Positions 15,983-24,572 of a DNA stretch of 33,181 nt are shown here, piece by piece (the first letter of the stretch is position 1; each line of letters begins with the position of its first letter). The notes under the pieces are model-generated. The model saw only the letters and a program-made list of their open reading frames with translations. It ran no database searches and was not told the DNA's origin. Source of the stretch: Desulfamplus sp. (GTDB lineage Bacteria; Desulfobacterota; Desulfobacteria; Desulfobacterales; Desulfobacteraceae); the NCBI GenBank assembly GCA_015232455.1, contig JADFZQ010000033.1:1-33181 (forward strand). Direction: 5' to 3'. Made by a program: the position numbers and the translations under genes.

Positions 15983-18366
15983 GTTCTCTCTCTATAATCA
16001 CACTCCTTAGTTGGACATGCTATTACAATTCCCTCTTTTTTAGTTGATTTCTCAACAAGATAGTTTGAACCGCATTTAGGACAAGCCTTATTAAGTGGTT
16101 TATCCCATGATGCGAATTCGCAATCAGGATATTTATCGCACCCATAAAATATTCCCCGACGAGATTTTTTTTCTACAATCATTCCAGAACATTTCGGTAA
16201 AGGGCAGTTAATATTTGTTGCTTTTATAGGTTGTTCAGTTTCGGTAAGTGATTCGGTATTCTTGCATTCAGGATAACCTGTGCAAGCAAGAAATTCGCCG
16301 TAACGCCCCTCTTTTTTCACCATTGGTTTACCGCACTTATCGCAATCTTTAACTGGAGTTAAATCAAGTGTAGCTGCATTGTTCTCAGCAATTTGGATAT
16401 TACCATTATCGTCTCGTGTATAGTTGCTTGAAAATGAACACTCTGGATACCCTGTGCAGGCGATAAATTGCCCGTTTTTACCAATTTTAATATTGAGTTG
16501 CTTTGCACAAAGAGGGCATTTCAAATCTGTTGGAATACCAACACCTTTTACGTTGAGCATATTTTGGGTCGCACTTTCAAGCCTCTCTTTAAAAGGGGTA
16601 TAAAATTCATTTAATACTTCAAAATATTTACGGGTTCCGTTTTCAATATTGTCTAATTTATTTTCCATCTCTGCTGTAAATGTAGCGTCAAGGATTTCAG
16701 GGAATGAGGCTACTAAAAGATCATTTACAATAAATCCAAGTTCATTTGGAACAAAATATTTTTTTACAAGATCGACATAACCTTTATCTCTAATAGTTGA
16801 TAGAATAGTGGCATAAGTGCTTGGGCGTCCTATTCCATTCTCTTCAAGCTCCTTAACTAATGATGCTTCTGAAAATCTTGGTGGCGGTTTTGTAAAATGT
16901 TGGGCGGGGATAATCTCTTTAGGGTTTAACTTCATTCCCTCTTTTAAGTCTGGGATAATCTGCTTATCTCTTTTTTCAAGTTTACCATAATTGTCTGATG
17001 TATCGCCATTGTCTGCTATATCCCCATTATTTGAAGAGTCTCCATTGTCTGATATCTCCCCATTATCTGATGCACCGCTGTTGTCTGATTTTTCATCAAC
17101 ATCAGAGTATAGAGCCATAAAACCCTGAAATTTTACCGTATTTCCACCAACAGTAAATGTGTAGTCGCCTGCTTCAATCAAGATTGTTTTCTGGTCAATA
17201 ACAGCCTGAGCCATCTGAGAAGCAACAAATCTCTTCCAAATAAGGTCATACAGTTTAAACTGATCAGGTGTGAGATATTTTTTAACTTTTTCTGGAGTAG
17301 TAAAAACAGATGCAGGTCTTATTGCCTCATGAGCATCTTGAGCCTTATTTTTATTTTTAAAAAACCTTGGCTTATCCATTGCATACTCAGCTCCAAACTT
17401 CTCTTTAATAAGGTTTAAAGCCTCATTAGCTGCTTCATCTGCAATACGGGTTGAGTCTGTTCTCATATAGGTAATTAAACCTTCGGGTCCACCAGTCCCA
17501 ATTTCAATCCCTTCATAGAGCTGCTGTGCAACAGACATTGTCTTTTTAGCTGAAAATTTAAGGCGATTAATTGCGTCCTGCTGAAGTTTGCTCGTGATAA
17601 ATGGTGGAAAAGGGTTTTTGTTAATGGTCTTAATAGTTATCTTATCAACTATGAAATCTGAATTTTTAAGATCGCTAATTATCTTTATAACCTTAGTTTC
17701 ATTAGGGATATTTACCTTTTTACCTTTATATTTTGAAAGTGCTGCAAGAAATGGCGGTGGGGCTGTTTTTGATAGCAATTTAGCATTAATTGTCCAATAC
17801 TCTTCTGGTTTAAAAGCTCTTATCTCTCTTTCACGATCACATATTATCTTTACAGCAACGGACTGGACACGTCCTGCACTTAAATTATTTTGCACACGTC
17901 TCCATAAAAGAGGAGATATTTGGTATCCAACAAGACGATCTAATGTTCTTCTTGTCTGTTGGGCTTCATACTTATCAATATGAAGCTCTGTGGGTTGACT
18001 TAGTGCTTCGGCAATACCCTTTTTTGTAAGCTCATGGATAAGCACTCTGTAAAATTGTCGCCCCTTTTTCTTTAGGATTTCAGCAGTATGAAACGCTATA
18101 GCCTCACCTTCACGGTCAGGGTCAGGTGCAAGATATATAGTATCAACGCCTGTTGCAGCACTTTTAAGCTCTTGAATTACTTTGGATTTGCCTTTTATAT
18201 TTATATATTCAGCTTTAAAGTTGTTTTCAATATCAATGCCAAGCTCTTTTTGGGGGAGGTCTTTTATATGCCCAGCAGTTGCGGCAACTTTATATTCATT
18301 TCCTAAATATTTTTTAAGTGTTTTGACTTTAGTGGGAGACTCAACAATTAACAGTGGTTTACTCAA
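15979..18366 (-). CDS. topA: DNA topoisomerase I (type IA)
   Basis: Relaxes negatively supercoiled DNA by passing one strand through a break. The TOPRIM domain is at about 1-115 (LLIVESPTKV; acidic cluster APDPDREGEA at 80-89). The catalytic Tyr300 is in GLITYMRTDSTRI. SAGRVQSVAV (163-172) and NGIGRPSTYAT (510-520) are typical. The C-terminus has four zinc-ribbon modules with Cys pairs at about 617/620, 675/678, 721/726 and 762/765. Residues 427-459 form a degenerate repeat of SDNG-like units, absent from the usual family core. The start is TTG at 18366 with GGAG 5 bases upstream; the dprA stop is only 9 bp before, so the two are cotranscribed and probably coupled. The 795-residue length is normal. 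Confidence 0.96.
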   Translation of the reverse strand: MSKPLLIVESPTKVKTLKKYLGNEYKVAATAGHIKDLPQKELGIDIENNFKAEYINIKGKSKVIQELKSAATGVDTIYLAPDPDREGEAIAFHTAEILKKKGRQFYRVLIHELTKKGIAEALSQPTELHIDKYEAQQTRRTLDRLVGYQISPLLWRRVQNNLSAGRVQSVAVKIICDREREIRAFKPEEYWTINAKLLSKTAPPPFLAALSKYKGKKVNIPNETKVIKIISDLKNSDFIVDKITIKTINKNPFPPFITSKLQQDAINRLKFSAKKTMSVAQQLYEGIEIGTGGPEGLITYMRTDSTRIADEAANEALNLIKEKFGAEYAMDKPRFFKNKNKAQDAHEAIRPASVFTTPEKVKKYLTPDQFKLYDLIWKRFVASQMAQAVIDQKTILIEAGDYTFTVGGNTVKFQGFMALYSDVDEKSDNSGASDNGEISDNGDSSNNGDIADNGDTSDNYGKLEKRDKQIIPDLKEGMKLNPKEIIPAQHFTKPPPRFSEASLVKELEENGIGRPSTYATILSTIRDKGYVDLVKKYFVPNELGFIVNDLLVASFPEILDATFTAEMENKLDNIENGTRKYFEVLNEFYTPFKERLESATQNMLNVKGVGIPTDLKCPLCAKQLNIKIGKNGQFIACTGYPECSFSSNYTRDDNGNIQIAENNAATLDLTPVKDCDKCGKPMVKKEGRYGEFLACTGYPECKNTESLTETEQPIKATNINCPLPKCSGMIVEKKSRRGIFYGCDKYPDCEFASWDKPLNKACPKCGSNYLVEKSTKKEGIVIACPTKECDYRERT
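16990..17088 (-). repeat. Degenerate 18-bp in-frame repeat within topA (SDNG-rich segment)
   Basis: About five to six units encode variants of a six-residue motif centred on DNG (SGASDNGEISDNG, then further units) at TopA residues 427-459. The units have drifted at the DNA level, which argues against a very recent slippage event. The segment falls between the strand-passage domains and would be a disordered acidic loop. Confidence 0.7.
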
Positions 18367-18371
18367 TTTTA

Positions 18372-18375
18372 CTCC
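18372..18375 (-). promoter_or_regulatory. Shine-Dalgarno site for the topA TTG start, abutting the dprA stop
   Basis: GGAG on the minus strand directly follows the dprA TAA (18376-18378) and lies 5 bases before the topA TTG at 18366. This supports the TTG start and translational coupling. Confidence 0.7.
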
Positions 18376-19650
18376 TTAAGATTTATAAAACATTTTTCCA
18401 GATGAGCGTTTTACTATTCCCATAAGTTCAAGGTCCATTAAAGCAGCAGTGATACCTCCTGTGTCAAGAGAAGACTTTTCAATAATTTGGTCAATGTGCA
18501 TGGGATCAGATTTAACAATATTTAAAATTACTCTTTGGTATTTATCAGGCTCAAACAGTAGGGGGAGATTTGCATCTTCTTGCTGTTTAACTAAAGATTG
18601 CGATCTATTTTTAGATTGTTGTTTTGTTTTAGAATTGCTGTAAGATTCTGCTCTCTCTTTTGGAGGCAATAGATGAATCAGCTCCTCAATTACGTCCATA
18701 TAATTCACAACAAGTTTTGCCCCTTGTTTTAAAAGAGCATGAGTACCAGAACTTTTTGGAGAACTGATATTACCCGGAACAGCAAAAACCTCTCTGTTAT
18801 ACTCAGCGGCAAGTCGTGCAGTTATAAGAGAACCGCTCTTTTCTGCAGCTTCAACAACAACCGTTCCAAGCGACATGCCAGCAATAATTCTATTTCTCAT
18901 GGGGAAATGACGAGCTTCTGGCTCGGAATTAATACTAAACTCTGAGATTACAGCACCGTTATCAGCAATTTTATAAAATAGATTTCTATTTTCTGATGGG
19001 TAAATTTTGCCAAGACCACTGCCAAGCACAGCAACAGTTCTGCCTTTTGCACGCAACGCACCTTTATGGGCAGCAGTGTCAATTCCAATTGCCATTCCGC
19101 TTATAATCTCAAATCCATTTACAGCCAAATCATAAGCAAGTTCTTCTGCTGTGTTGAATCCGTAAATAGTAGCTTCACGCGATCCAACAATTGAAATAGA
19201 TGGCAAAACCATTTCACAGAACTCACCAATATAGTTTTCATTACAGCCATTGTTATTAGAATTATCAATACTATTACGATTCATTAAATCAAGATAGCCT
19301 ATGTAAGTTATATATGGTGGCGGGTCTGGAATATGTTTAAGAAGTGTTGGATAGTTATCATCAACCATTGTTGAAATTTTAAATCCAGATTTTTCAATCT
19401 CTCTTATCTCTTTTTTGAGTTCATTAACTATTGGTAAACTTTGAAAATATGGATTTAATAGGGCAGATAGTGTTTTGCTGCTCATTCCTTTTATTGTCAT
19501 TAGATCGTTTTTGTGAGCCTTTAGCACATTTTCAGGCAAGCCAAATTTTTCAATAAGTCGGCTGTATAGTATATTGCCAATACCTGGAATATTTTTAAGT
19601 ATAAACCATGAAAGATATTGTTCAATAATTTGCTCTATTGTATGAGACAT
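18376..19650 (-). CDS. dprA: DNA-processing protein DprA (Smf)
   Basis: Loads RecA on incoming single-stranded DNA during transformation; many non-competent bacteria also carry it. The N-terminal helix-hairpin-helix region includes IPGIGNILYSRLIEKFG. The extended Rossmann domain (about 150-330) has SIVGSREAT, ISGMAIGIDTAAHKGAL, VLGSGLGKIYPSENR, ARHFPMRNRIIAGMS and SGSLITARLA. The C-terminal winged helix (about 360-424) follows a Lys/Gln-rich linker. Residues 121-148 are an Asn-rich insert (NRNSIDNSNNNGCNENY) just before the Rossmann core. At 424 residues it is longer than many homologues because of this insert and the linker. It lies 9 bp upstream of topA, a common pairing, and 31 bp downstream of the cpoB-like gene. 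Confidence 0.94.
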   Translation of the reverse strand: MSHTIEQIIEQYLSWFILKNIPGIGNILYSRLIEKFGLPENVLKAHKNDLMTIKGMSSKTLSALLNPYFQSLPIVNELKKEIREIEKSGFKISTMVDDNYPTLLKHIPDPPPYITYIGYLDLMNRNSIDNSNNNGCNENYIGEFCEMVLPSISIVGSREATIYGFNTAEELAYDLAVNGFEIISGMAIGIDTAAHKGALRAKGRTVAVLGSGLGKIYPSENRNLFYKIADNGAVISEFSINSEPEARHFPMRNRIIAGMSLGTVVVEAAEKSGSLITARLAAEYNREVFAVPGNISSPKSSGTHALLKQGAKLVVNYMDVIEELIHLLPPKERAESYSNSKTKQQSKNRSQSLVKQQEDANLPLLFEPDKYQRVILNIVKSDPMHIDQIIEKSSLDTGGITAALMDLELMGIVKRSSGKMFYKS

Positions 19651-19681
19651 TGATTAATTATTATTGTTTCTTAAGATTAGT

Positions 19682-20509
19682 TTATTTAAGAGCTTGCAAC
19701 CTCTTTTCAGCTTTCTCTCCAGCAGGAGTAAAGGGAAACTGTTTAATCACTTTTTTTAGATACTCACGACCATTATATTTATCTTTAATAGCAATATAAG
19801 AATAGGCGGTTTTTAATAGTGCGTCAGGGACTTTTCTGCCGTTTGGATATTTTTCAACAAGCTCTTTAAAAATAGCAATTGCACCTTTGTAGTCTTTTGT
19901 AGAATAACGACACTCACCAATCCAATAGTATGAATTAACAGCAAGAGAGTGGTTTGGATAATTTTGTGCAAGCAATCTAAACTCTTGTTCAGCAGCTTGA
20001 AATTTATTGTTAATAAGAAGTGCACGAGCTTTACTGTATAACACTTCTGGTTTGGAAGATGCCTGAGACGATGTGTGGTCTTTTTGATAAATCTCATCTG
20101 ATTTGGAAACTATTTTATCAGCTTCATTTGAAGAGTCAGGAGAAAATATATCTTCAGAGCTTACAGAAGGCAAAACACCTTCTGTAATATCAGCTTCTCC
20201 AATAGCTTCACCAGTACCAAAAATTTCATTGTCTTGAGAAATATCTTGTTTAGTATCTTGAACAACCTCTTGTGCTTCATTTAATCCAAGTGCCTGCTCA
20301 ATTCTCTCTAACCTTATTGATAGTTTATCAAGCCTCTGCTCAACTGTCTGTTTAGATTGTTTTGAGCCTTCAGAAACCTGTGATGATGACGATGAAGGTT
20401 TAGCTTTTTTTGCTGGCATGGCACAAGATGCAAGGAATGTGCTGTATGCTGTTAAGATAGCTGCAAAAATAAGCATAACAGGAACAGAGTTTCTGAAGTT
20501 GTGTTGCAT
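19682..20509 (-). CDS. CpoB/YbgF-like TPR lipoprotein
   Basis: Envelope protein with TPR repeats, related to CpoB (YbgF), which in known bacteria links the Tol-Pal system with cell-wall synthesis. A lipoprotein signal ends in the lipobox LASC near residue 29, so lipid anchoring is expected, unlike the soluble E. coli protein. A short coiled-coil (VEQRLDKLSIRLERIEQAL) resembles the CpoB trimerisation helix. An acidic Ser-rich linker follows, then TPR units at about 150-275 (SYYWIGECRYSTKDYKGAIA and KTAYSYIAIKDKYNGREYL). It is not next to tol-pal genes; it lies 29 bp downstream of secF and 31 bp upstream of dprA. The ribosome site before the ATG at 20509 is weak. Confidence 0.82.
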   Translation of the reverse strand: MQHNFRNSVPVMLIFAAILTAYSTFLASCAMPAKKAKPSSSSSQVSEGSKQSKQTVEQRLDKLSIRLERIEQALGLNEAQEVVQDTKQDISQDNEIFGTGEAIGEADITEGVLPSVSSEDIFSPDSSNEADKIVSKSDEIYQKDHTSSQASSKPEVLYSKARALLINNKFQAAEQEFRLLAQNYPNHSLAVNSYYWIGECRYSTKDYKGAIAIFKELVEKYPNGRKVPDALLKTAYSYIAIKDKYNGREYLKKVIKQFPFTPAGEKAEKRLQALK

Positions 20510-20538
20510 AAATATACCGTTATTATTTGCCTCTAAGA

Positions 20539-21639
20539 TTATTTACTTTTTATCGTATTTATTTTTTTACCAGCCACTTTAAAAGGCACAGCTTCTGGTT
20601 GGGATAGCTTAATAGGCTTTATATTTGACAAAAGTAGAATTGGACTTGCAACAAAGATTGAAGAGTAGGTACCAACAACAATTCCAAATATCATGGCAAA
20701 AGCAAAGTTGTGTATAATCTCACCACCAAGAAAAAATAGTGCAAGCAAGGCAACCAATGTTGTACCTGAAGTTAAAACAGTTCTGCTAAGAGTCTCGTTA
20801 ATACTTTTATTTATTATAGTCTCTAAAGGCAGCTTGTTTGATTTTGTTATATTTTCTCTTATTCTATCATAAACAATAATAGTGTCATTAAGAGAGTAAC
20901 CAATTATAGTAAGCAGAGCCGCAACAATCTGGAGTGAAAATTCAAGGTTAAGAACAGAAAAGACCCCCACAGTTATTGTTACGTCATGGATAAGAGAGAC
21001 AACAGCACCAATTGCATATTTTAGATTCATATACCAAAACAGAACAAGAGTAATAATAAGAGCTGCTGTAATCAGAAACGGTATTCCCACTTTGAATATA
21101 GAAAGAAAATATACTGACGACATCAATGCCCCTGCAATAACGCCTGATAGAACCCACTTCATCTCAAATCTGCCAGATATATATATGGTTATGAAAAGCA
21201 GAGAGTAAAAAATTGCGAGCAATGCTTGAGTTCTTAAATCTTGACCAACCTGTGGACCTACCATCTCAATACGTCTAATTTCAGGTAGAGAGGCAGTAGA
21301 TGTTTTTAATGCGTCAGTAACAGCTTGAGAAAGGTTGTCTTCGCCCATCTCTGTATTGCTTGACTTAATAAGAAATTCGCTGCCATCTTCTCCAAAACTT
21401 TGAACTGATGTATTTTTAAGTCCCACTTTATTCAGACCAGAACGTATCTTTTCAACAGGAACATCTTGTGTGAACTTAACCTGTATAAGCATACCACCAG
21501 CAAAATCAATTCCATAATTGGGTCCACCATGTATTAGAAGAGATGCTAAACTTATTATAATCAGGATAAGGGACAAGGCGTATGCTTTTACCCTGTTTCC
21601 TGTAAAATTAATATTAATACCGGGTTTTATAAACTGCAT
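20539..21639 (-). CDS. secF: Protein translocase subunit SecF
   Basis: Inner-membrane partner of SecD that uses the proton gradient to help pull exported proteins through SecYEG. The 366-residue protein has the family opening (NFTGNRVKAYALSLILIIIS, then YGIDFAGGMLIQVKF), a periplasmic loop, and the C-terminal membrane core with IGYSLNDTIIVYDRIREN and NETLSRTVLTSGTTLVALL. A good site, AAGGAAGG, precedes the ATG at 21639. The gene is 102 bp downstream of vapC; the toxin-antitoxin pair separates it from secD. cpoB-like follows 29 bp downstream. Transcription probably still comes from the yajC-secD side, reading through the toxin-antitoxin genes. Confidence 0.95.
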   Translation of the reverse strand: MQFIKPGININFTGNRVKAYALSLILIIISLASLLIHGGPNYGIDFAGGMLIQVKFTQDVPVEKIRSGLNKVGLKNTSVQSFGEDGSEFLIKSSNTEMGEDNLSQAVTDALKTSTASLPEIRRIEMVGPQVGQDLRTQALLAIFYSLLFITIYISGRFEMKWVLSGVIAGALMSSVYFLSIFKVGIPFLITAALIITLVLFWYMNLKYAIGAVVSLIHDVTITVGVFSVLNLEFSLQIVAALLTIIGYSLNDTIIVYDRIRENITKSNKLPLETIINKSINETLSRTVLTSGTTLVALLALFFLGGEIIHNFAFAMIFGIVVGTYSSIFVASPILLLSNIKPIKLSQPEAVPFKVAGKKINTIKSK

Positions 21640-21741
21640 TATCTGTTACCTTCCTTTATCTTTTTATACTTTTATTTTGAATATAAACTTAATTACTATT
21701 TTTATCTGCTGCTATAATCTGTCCAATTTCTCCATTCAGCA

Positions 21742-22137
21742 TCATTCATTTACCACATTTTTAGCCCCATATAAGCGTGATAATTTACGATCAAACGTAT
21801 ATAGAACTAATTGCCTCTTCCTTGCATCATTTAAAATTAAACAATCTGCAAATCCTGCGTTACTTGTGCTAAAAACGGTCAGTGCGTTATCTAAATTAGC
21901 GGCATTTTCTAAATGAACACAAGGATGTTGAATGAGCTTTTCTAAAACAGAAACAATCTGTTCTTTTGTGAATTTATAACTACTTTGTAAAACCCATACA
22001 GTTTCGATCAAAACAATTTGACACACCCAAACCTCATTTTGCGAATTTAGCAACGCTCTTGCCAATTGTGATTGCTCTTTAGCATTAGGATCGCTGACCA
22101 AAAATCGCACCAAAACGTTTGTATCAATTGCAATCAT
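21742..22137 (-). CDS. vapC: PIN-domain ribonuclease toxin (VapC type)
   Basis: Predicted RNase toxin of a type II toxin-antitoxin pair; VapC proteins usually cut tRNA or rRNA. From the ATG at 22137 the protein has 131 residues and all four PIN acidic residues: Asp5 (IAIDTNVLVRFL), Glu45 (LIETVWVL), Asp98 (GFADCLIL) and Asp116 (YTFDRKL). I use this start rather than the longer frame from 22194 because AGGA lies 8 bases upstream and PIN proteins begin in this way. It overlaps the upstream antitoxin gene by 14 bp, which indicates translational coupling. The pair sits between secD and secF. Nothing in the sequence suggests decay: all catalytic residues are intact. Confidence 0.9.
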   Translation of the reverse strand: MIAIDTNVLVRFLVSDPNAKEQSQLARALLNSQNEVWVCQIVLIETVWVLQSSYKFTKEQIVSVLEKLIQHPCVHLENAANLDNALTVFSTSNAGFADCLILNDARKRQLVLYTFDRKLSRLYGAKNVVNE

Positions 22138-22411
22138 TAAATCTTTCCTGAGCTTTAAGCGAAATAGTTTTTTCCATATCCTCAATTGAAACACTAATTT
22201 CTGCCGTTAAAAGACCGAATAAATCATCAAGAGTTTTTTGTTGGGAAAAATTATTCGATGGTGCTTGAAAAGTTTGTAAGTTACCAAAAGGTTTACGGCA
22301 AATGCTTTCTCTATAAGAATGGATAATATTTAATAAAGCTGGCAGATACTCAGCAGGTGTCTGTTCCAGTTCTTGTTGTATTTGTTCGATATAAATTTCT
22401 TGAGTTATCAT
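22124..22411 (-). CDS. Predicted antitoxin partner of the PIN toxin
   Basis: Small 95-residue protein encoded directly upstream of, and overlapping, vapC by 14 bp, the usual order for an antitoxin. The N-terminal half (IEQIQQELEQTPAEYLPALL and the following helix) resembles the QEILxxIxxLPxEYLxxVLxFI pattern seen in small DUF2281-like antitoxins. It is not obviously AbrB, RHH or Phd. The C-terminal half (DDLFGLLTAEISVSIEDMEK) is probably the toxin-binding part. The ATG at 22411 has GAGG 8 bases upstream and lies 22 bp after the secD stop, so it is probably read from the sec promoter as well. The role is inferred from position and size. Confidence 0.7.
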   Translation of the reverse strand: MITQEIYIEQIQQELEQTPAEYLPALLNIIHSYRESICRKPFGNLQTFQAPSNNFSQQKTLDDLFGLLTAEISVSIEDMEKTISLKAQERFNDCN

Positions 22412-22433
22412 TTGCTAAACCTCATAAGTTCTT

Positions 22434-24008
22434 TTATATGCTCAATTTAGATACTTTTTTAACAGAAACAATGTATTGAAAAATGCTTCTTGAAAGTATC
22501 AAAGCAGTAAACATACTTGAAATTATGCCCATTGCTAATGTTACAGCAAATCCCTTAACCGGACCTGTTCCAAACTGAAATAGAACAATAGCAACAATTA
22601 GTGTTGTAATATTTGAGTCCATGATAGTAATTGCAGCTCTCTCAAACCCAGCGTTTACTGCTGCTAAAGGAGTCTTACCAGATGCAATCTCTTCTCTTAT
22701 TCTCTCATAAATAAGAACATTTGCATCAACAGCCATACCAATTGTAAGAACGATACCAGCAATACCGGGAAGTGTTAGAGTTGCCTGAAATGCTGCAAGC
22801 CCAGCACCAATTAAAGTGATATTGGCTATCAAAGCTACATCTGCGATAACTCCAGCACCCATATAGTAAACAGCCATAAAAAGAACTACAAGAATACAGC
22901 CTACTAAACCAGAAATAAGCCCCATTCTAATTGAATCAGAACCAAGTGTTGGACCAACTGTTCTCTCCTCAATAATTTTTACAGGGGCAGGTAATGCTCC
23001 AGCTCTTAGAACAATTGCCAAGTCTGTTGCCTCTTCCATTGTGAAATTACCCGTAATTCTCGCCTTTCCTCCAGCAATTTTATCTTGTATTACAGGTGCT
23101 GAATAGACATTTTTATCAAGCACAATAGCAAGTCGTTTCTTAATATTTTCCCCAGTAACTCTCTCAAATATCCTTGCACCTTTTCTGTCAAACTCAATAC
23201 TTACATAAGGTTCATTAAATTGAGAATCTATCTCAACCCTTGCATTTGTAAGAGTGCTTCCATCAAGCAGCACCTTTTTTTGAATCAAAAACGGAACTTT
23301 ATTTGTGGATACTGAATTATTATTAACCTCAAGTTGATAGAGAAGCTCATCTCCCGGGGGAACAGTGCCTTTTACGGCTGCATCAATATCTCCAGTTTCA
23401 TCTACAAGTTGAAAATTGAGTCTTGCGGTTCTTCCAATTAGCTCTTTTGCACGCTTTGTATCTTTTATACCTGGAAGCTGAATCTGAATTCTATCTTCAC
23501 CCTGTAGTCTAATATCTGGTTCGCTTACACCAAACTCATCAATACGGTTTCTTATGGTCTCAAGAGCTTGTTCTGTAGCCATCTTTTTTATATTTAAAGA
23601 TTCTTCATTTGGCAAAGATAGCACTACACGGTGTTTTTCACCTTCTGTAGTAGTAGATTGAACCTTAAAATCATTAAAAATTTCAGTTACAATAGCATTA
23701 AAACCTTTGAGGCTCTCTTCACCCTGCAACTCAATGTTTATGTTATTTTTTTCACTTGATATACCAAGATGTTTAATATCTTTTTTTCTAAGCTCTTGTT
23801 TAAGCTCATCAACTGTGCGTTCAATTGTTGTTTCAACTGCCTTTTCTGTTTGTACTTCAAGGACAAGGTGCATACCGCCTTGCAGATCAAGTCCAAGGTT
23901 TATTTTTTTATGGGGCCAAATATTGGCATTTAAGGTTGGCAGAAGATAAATTATCGCCCCCACCATTACCACTATATTGACTACACCCCGCCATGTAAGC
24001 ATCTTCAA
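22434..24008 (-). CDS. secD: Protein translocase subunit SecD
   Basis: Inner-membrane SecDF subunit with a large periplasmic part (P1 head and base) and six membrane segments. Visible are LGLDLQGGMHLVLEVQ near the start, the GVSEPDIRLQGEDRIQIQLP region, the P1-head strands, and the C-terminal core GMAVDANVLIYERIREEIAS and FERAAITIMDSNITTLIVA, where conserved Asp residues serve proton use. The 524-residue length is normal. Two starts are possible: TTG at 24008 (9 bases from AGGAG at 24018-24022) and ATG at 24002 (15 bases). Spacing favours TTG. yajC lies 52 bp upstream; the toxin-antitoxin pair follows 22 bp downstream, in place of secF. Confidence 0.95.
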   Translation of the reverse strand: MKMLTWRGVVNIVVMVGAIIYLLPTLNANIWPHKKINLGLDLQGGMHLVLEVQTEKAVETTIERTVDELKQELRKKDIKHLGISSEKNNINIELQGEESLKGFNAIVTEIFNDFKVQSTTTEGEKHRVVLSLPNEESLNIKKMATEQALETIRNRIDEFGVSEPDIRLQGEDRIQIQLPGIKDTKRAKELIGRTARLNFQLVDETGDIDAAVKGTVPPGDELLYQLEVNNNSVSTNKVPFLIQKKVLLDGSTLTNARVEIDSQFNEPYVSIEFDRKGARIFERVTGENIKKRLAIVLDKNVYSAPVIQDKIAGGKARITGNFTMEEATDLAIVLRAGALPAPVKIIEERTVGPTLGSDSIRMGLISGLVGCILVVLFMAVYYMGAGVIADVALIANITLIGAGLAAFQATLTLPGIAGIVLTIGMAVDANVLIYERIREEIASGKTPLAAVNAGFERAAITIMDSNITTLIVAIVLFQFGTGPVKGFAVTLAMGIISSMFTALILSRSIFQYIVSVKKVSKLSI

Positions 24009-24060
24009 TCTAATTTACTCCTATATTTTATTTTTTATCTTAAATCTCTATTATTGTTAT

Positions 24061-24432
24061 CTATTTCTTATTTTCTTCTTTTTTGTTCTCATCTTTTGTT
24101 TTTTGAGGAACAGATGATTTTTGATTAAGTGCAGCAACATTGCCTCTGCTAATCTTGATTTTAACATTTTCAGCAATCTCAAGAGATACTGTGGTGTCTC
24201 CAAGCGAAACTATTGTTCCATGTATTCCGCCTGATGTTATAATTCTATCCCCTTTTTTGAGGTTATTTATCATATTTTGATGCTCTTTTGCTTTTTTCTG
24301 CTGAGGGCGAATTAAAAGAAAATAAAATATAACAAACATAAGAATCAAAGGCACAAAGGCTGTAAAGCCACCGCCTGCTGGTGCTGCACCTGACGCTCCT
24401 GCTTGTCCCATTGCATAAGCTGTGCTGATCAT
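24061..24432 (-). CDS. yajC: Preprotein translocase accessory subunit YajC
   Basis: Small single-span inner-membrane protein that associates with SecDF. The 123-residue chain has a Gly/Ala-rich start (MISTAYAMGQAGASGAA), one hydrophobic segment (FVPLILMFVIFYFLLIRPQQ), then the conserved cytoplasmic domain (KKGDRIITSGGIHGTIVSLG) and a Lys/Glu-rich tail. GGAGGAG lies just upstream of the ATG at 24432. It heads the sec cluster, 140 bp after rng, with a hairpin in that gap. Confidence 0.95.
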   Translation of the reverse strand: MISTAYAMGQAGASGAAPAGGGFTAFVPLILMFVIFYFLLIRPQQKKAKEHQNMINNLKKGDRIITSGGIHGTIVSLGDTTVSLEIAENVKIKISRGNVAALNQKSSVPQKTKDENKKEENKK

Positions 24433-24537
24433 AAAACTCCTCCATAAATCTCAAATTGATAATTGAATTGATAAAATTAAGAAATAACGTAGCTATATTT
24501 CCACACAAATATAAACGAACTGTTTCAGATACACAAA

Positions 24538-24567
24538 AGATATTGCTCTGTCAAGATAGAGCGATCT
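24538..24567 (-). terminator. Possible weak terminator between rng and yajC
   Basis: On the minus strand, AGATCGCTCT pairs imperfectly with AGAGCAATATCT around an 8-nt loop and is followed by TTTTG. It begins 6 bases after the rng stop. The short T-run makes partial read-through likely. I see no clear separate yajC promoter. Confidence 0.4.
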
Positions 24568-24572
24568 TTCTA

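Noticed and set aside
17588-17983. 131-residue antisense ORF inside topA
   Set aside because: Shadow of a well conserved topA region with no ribosome site or family match.
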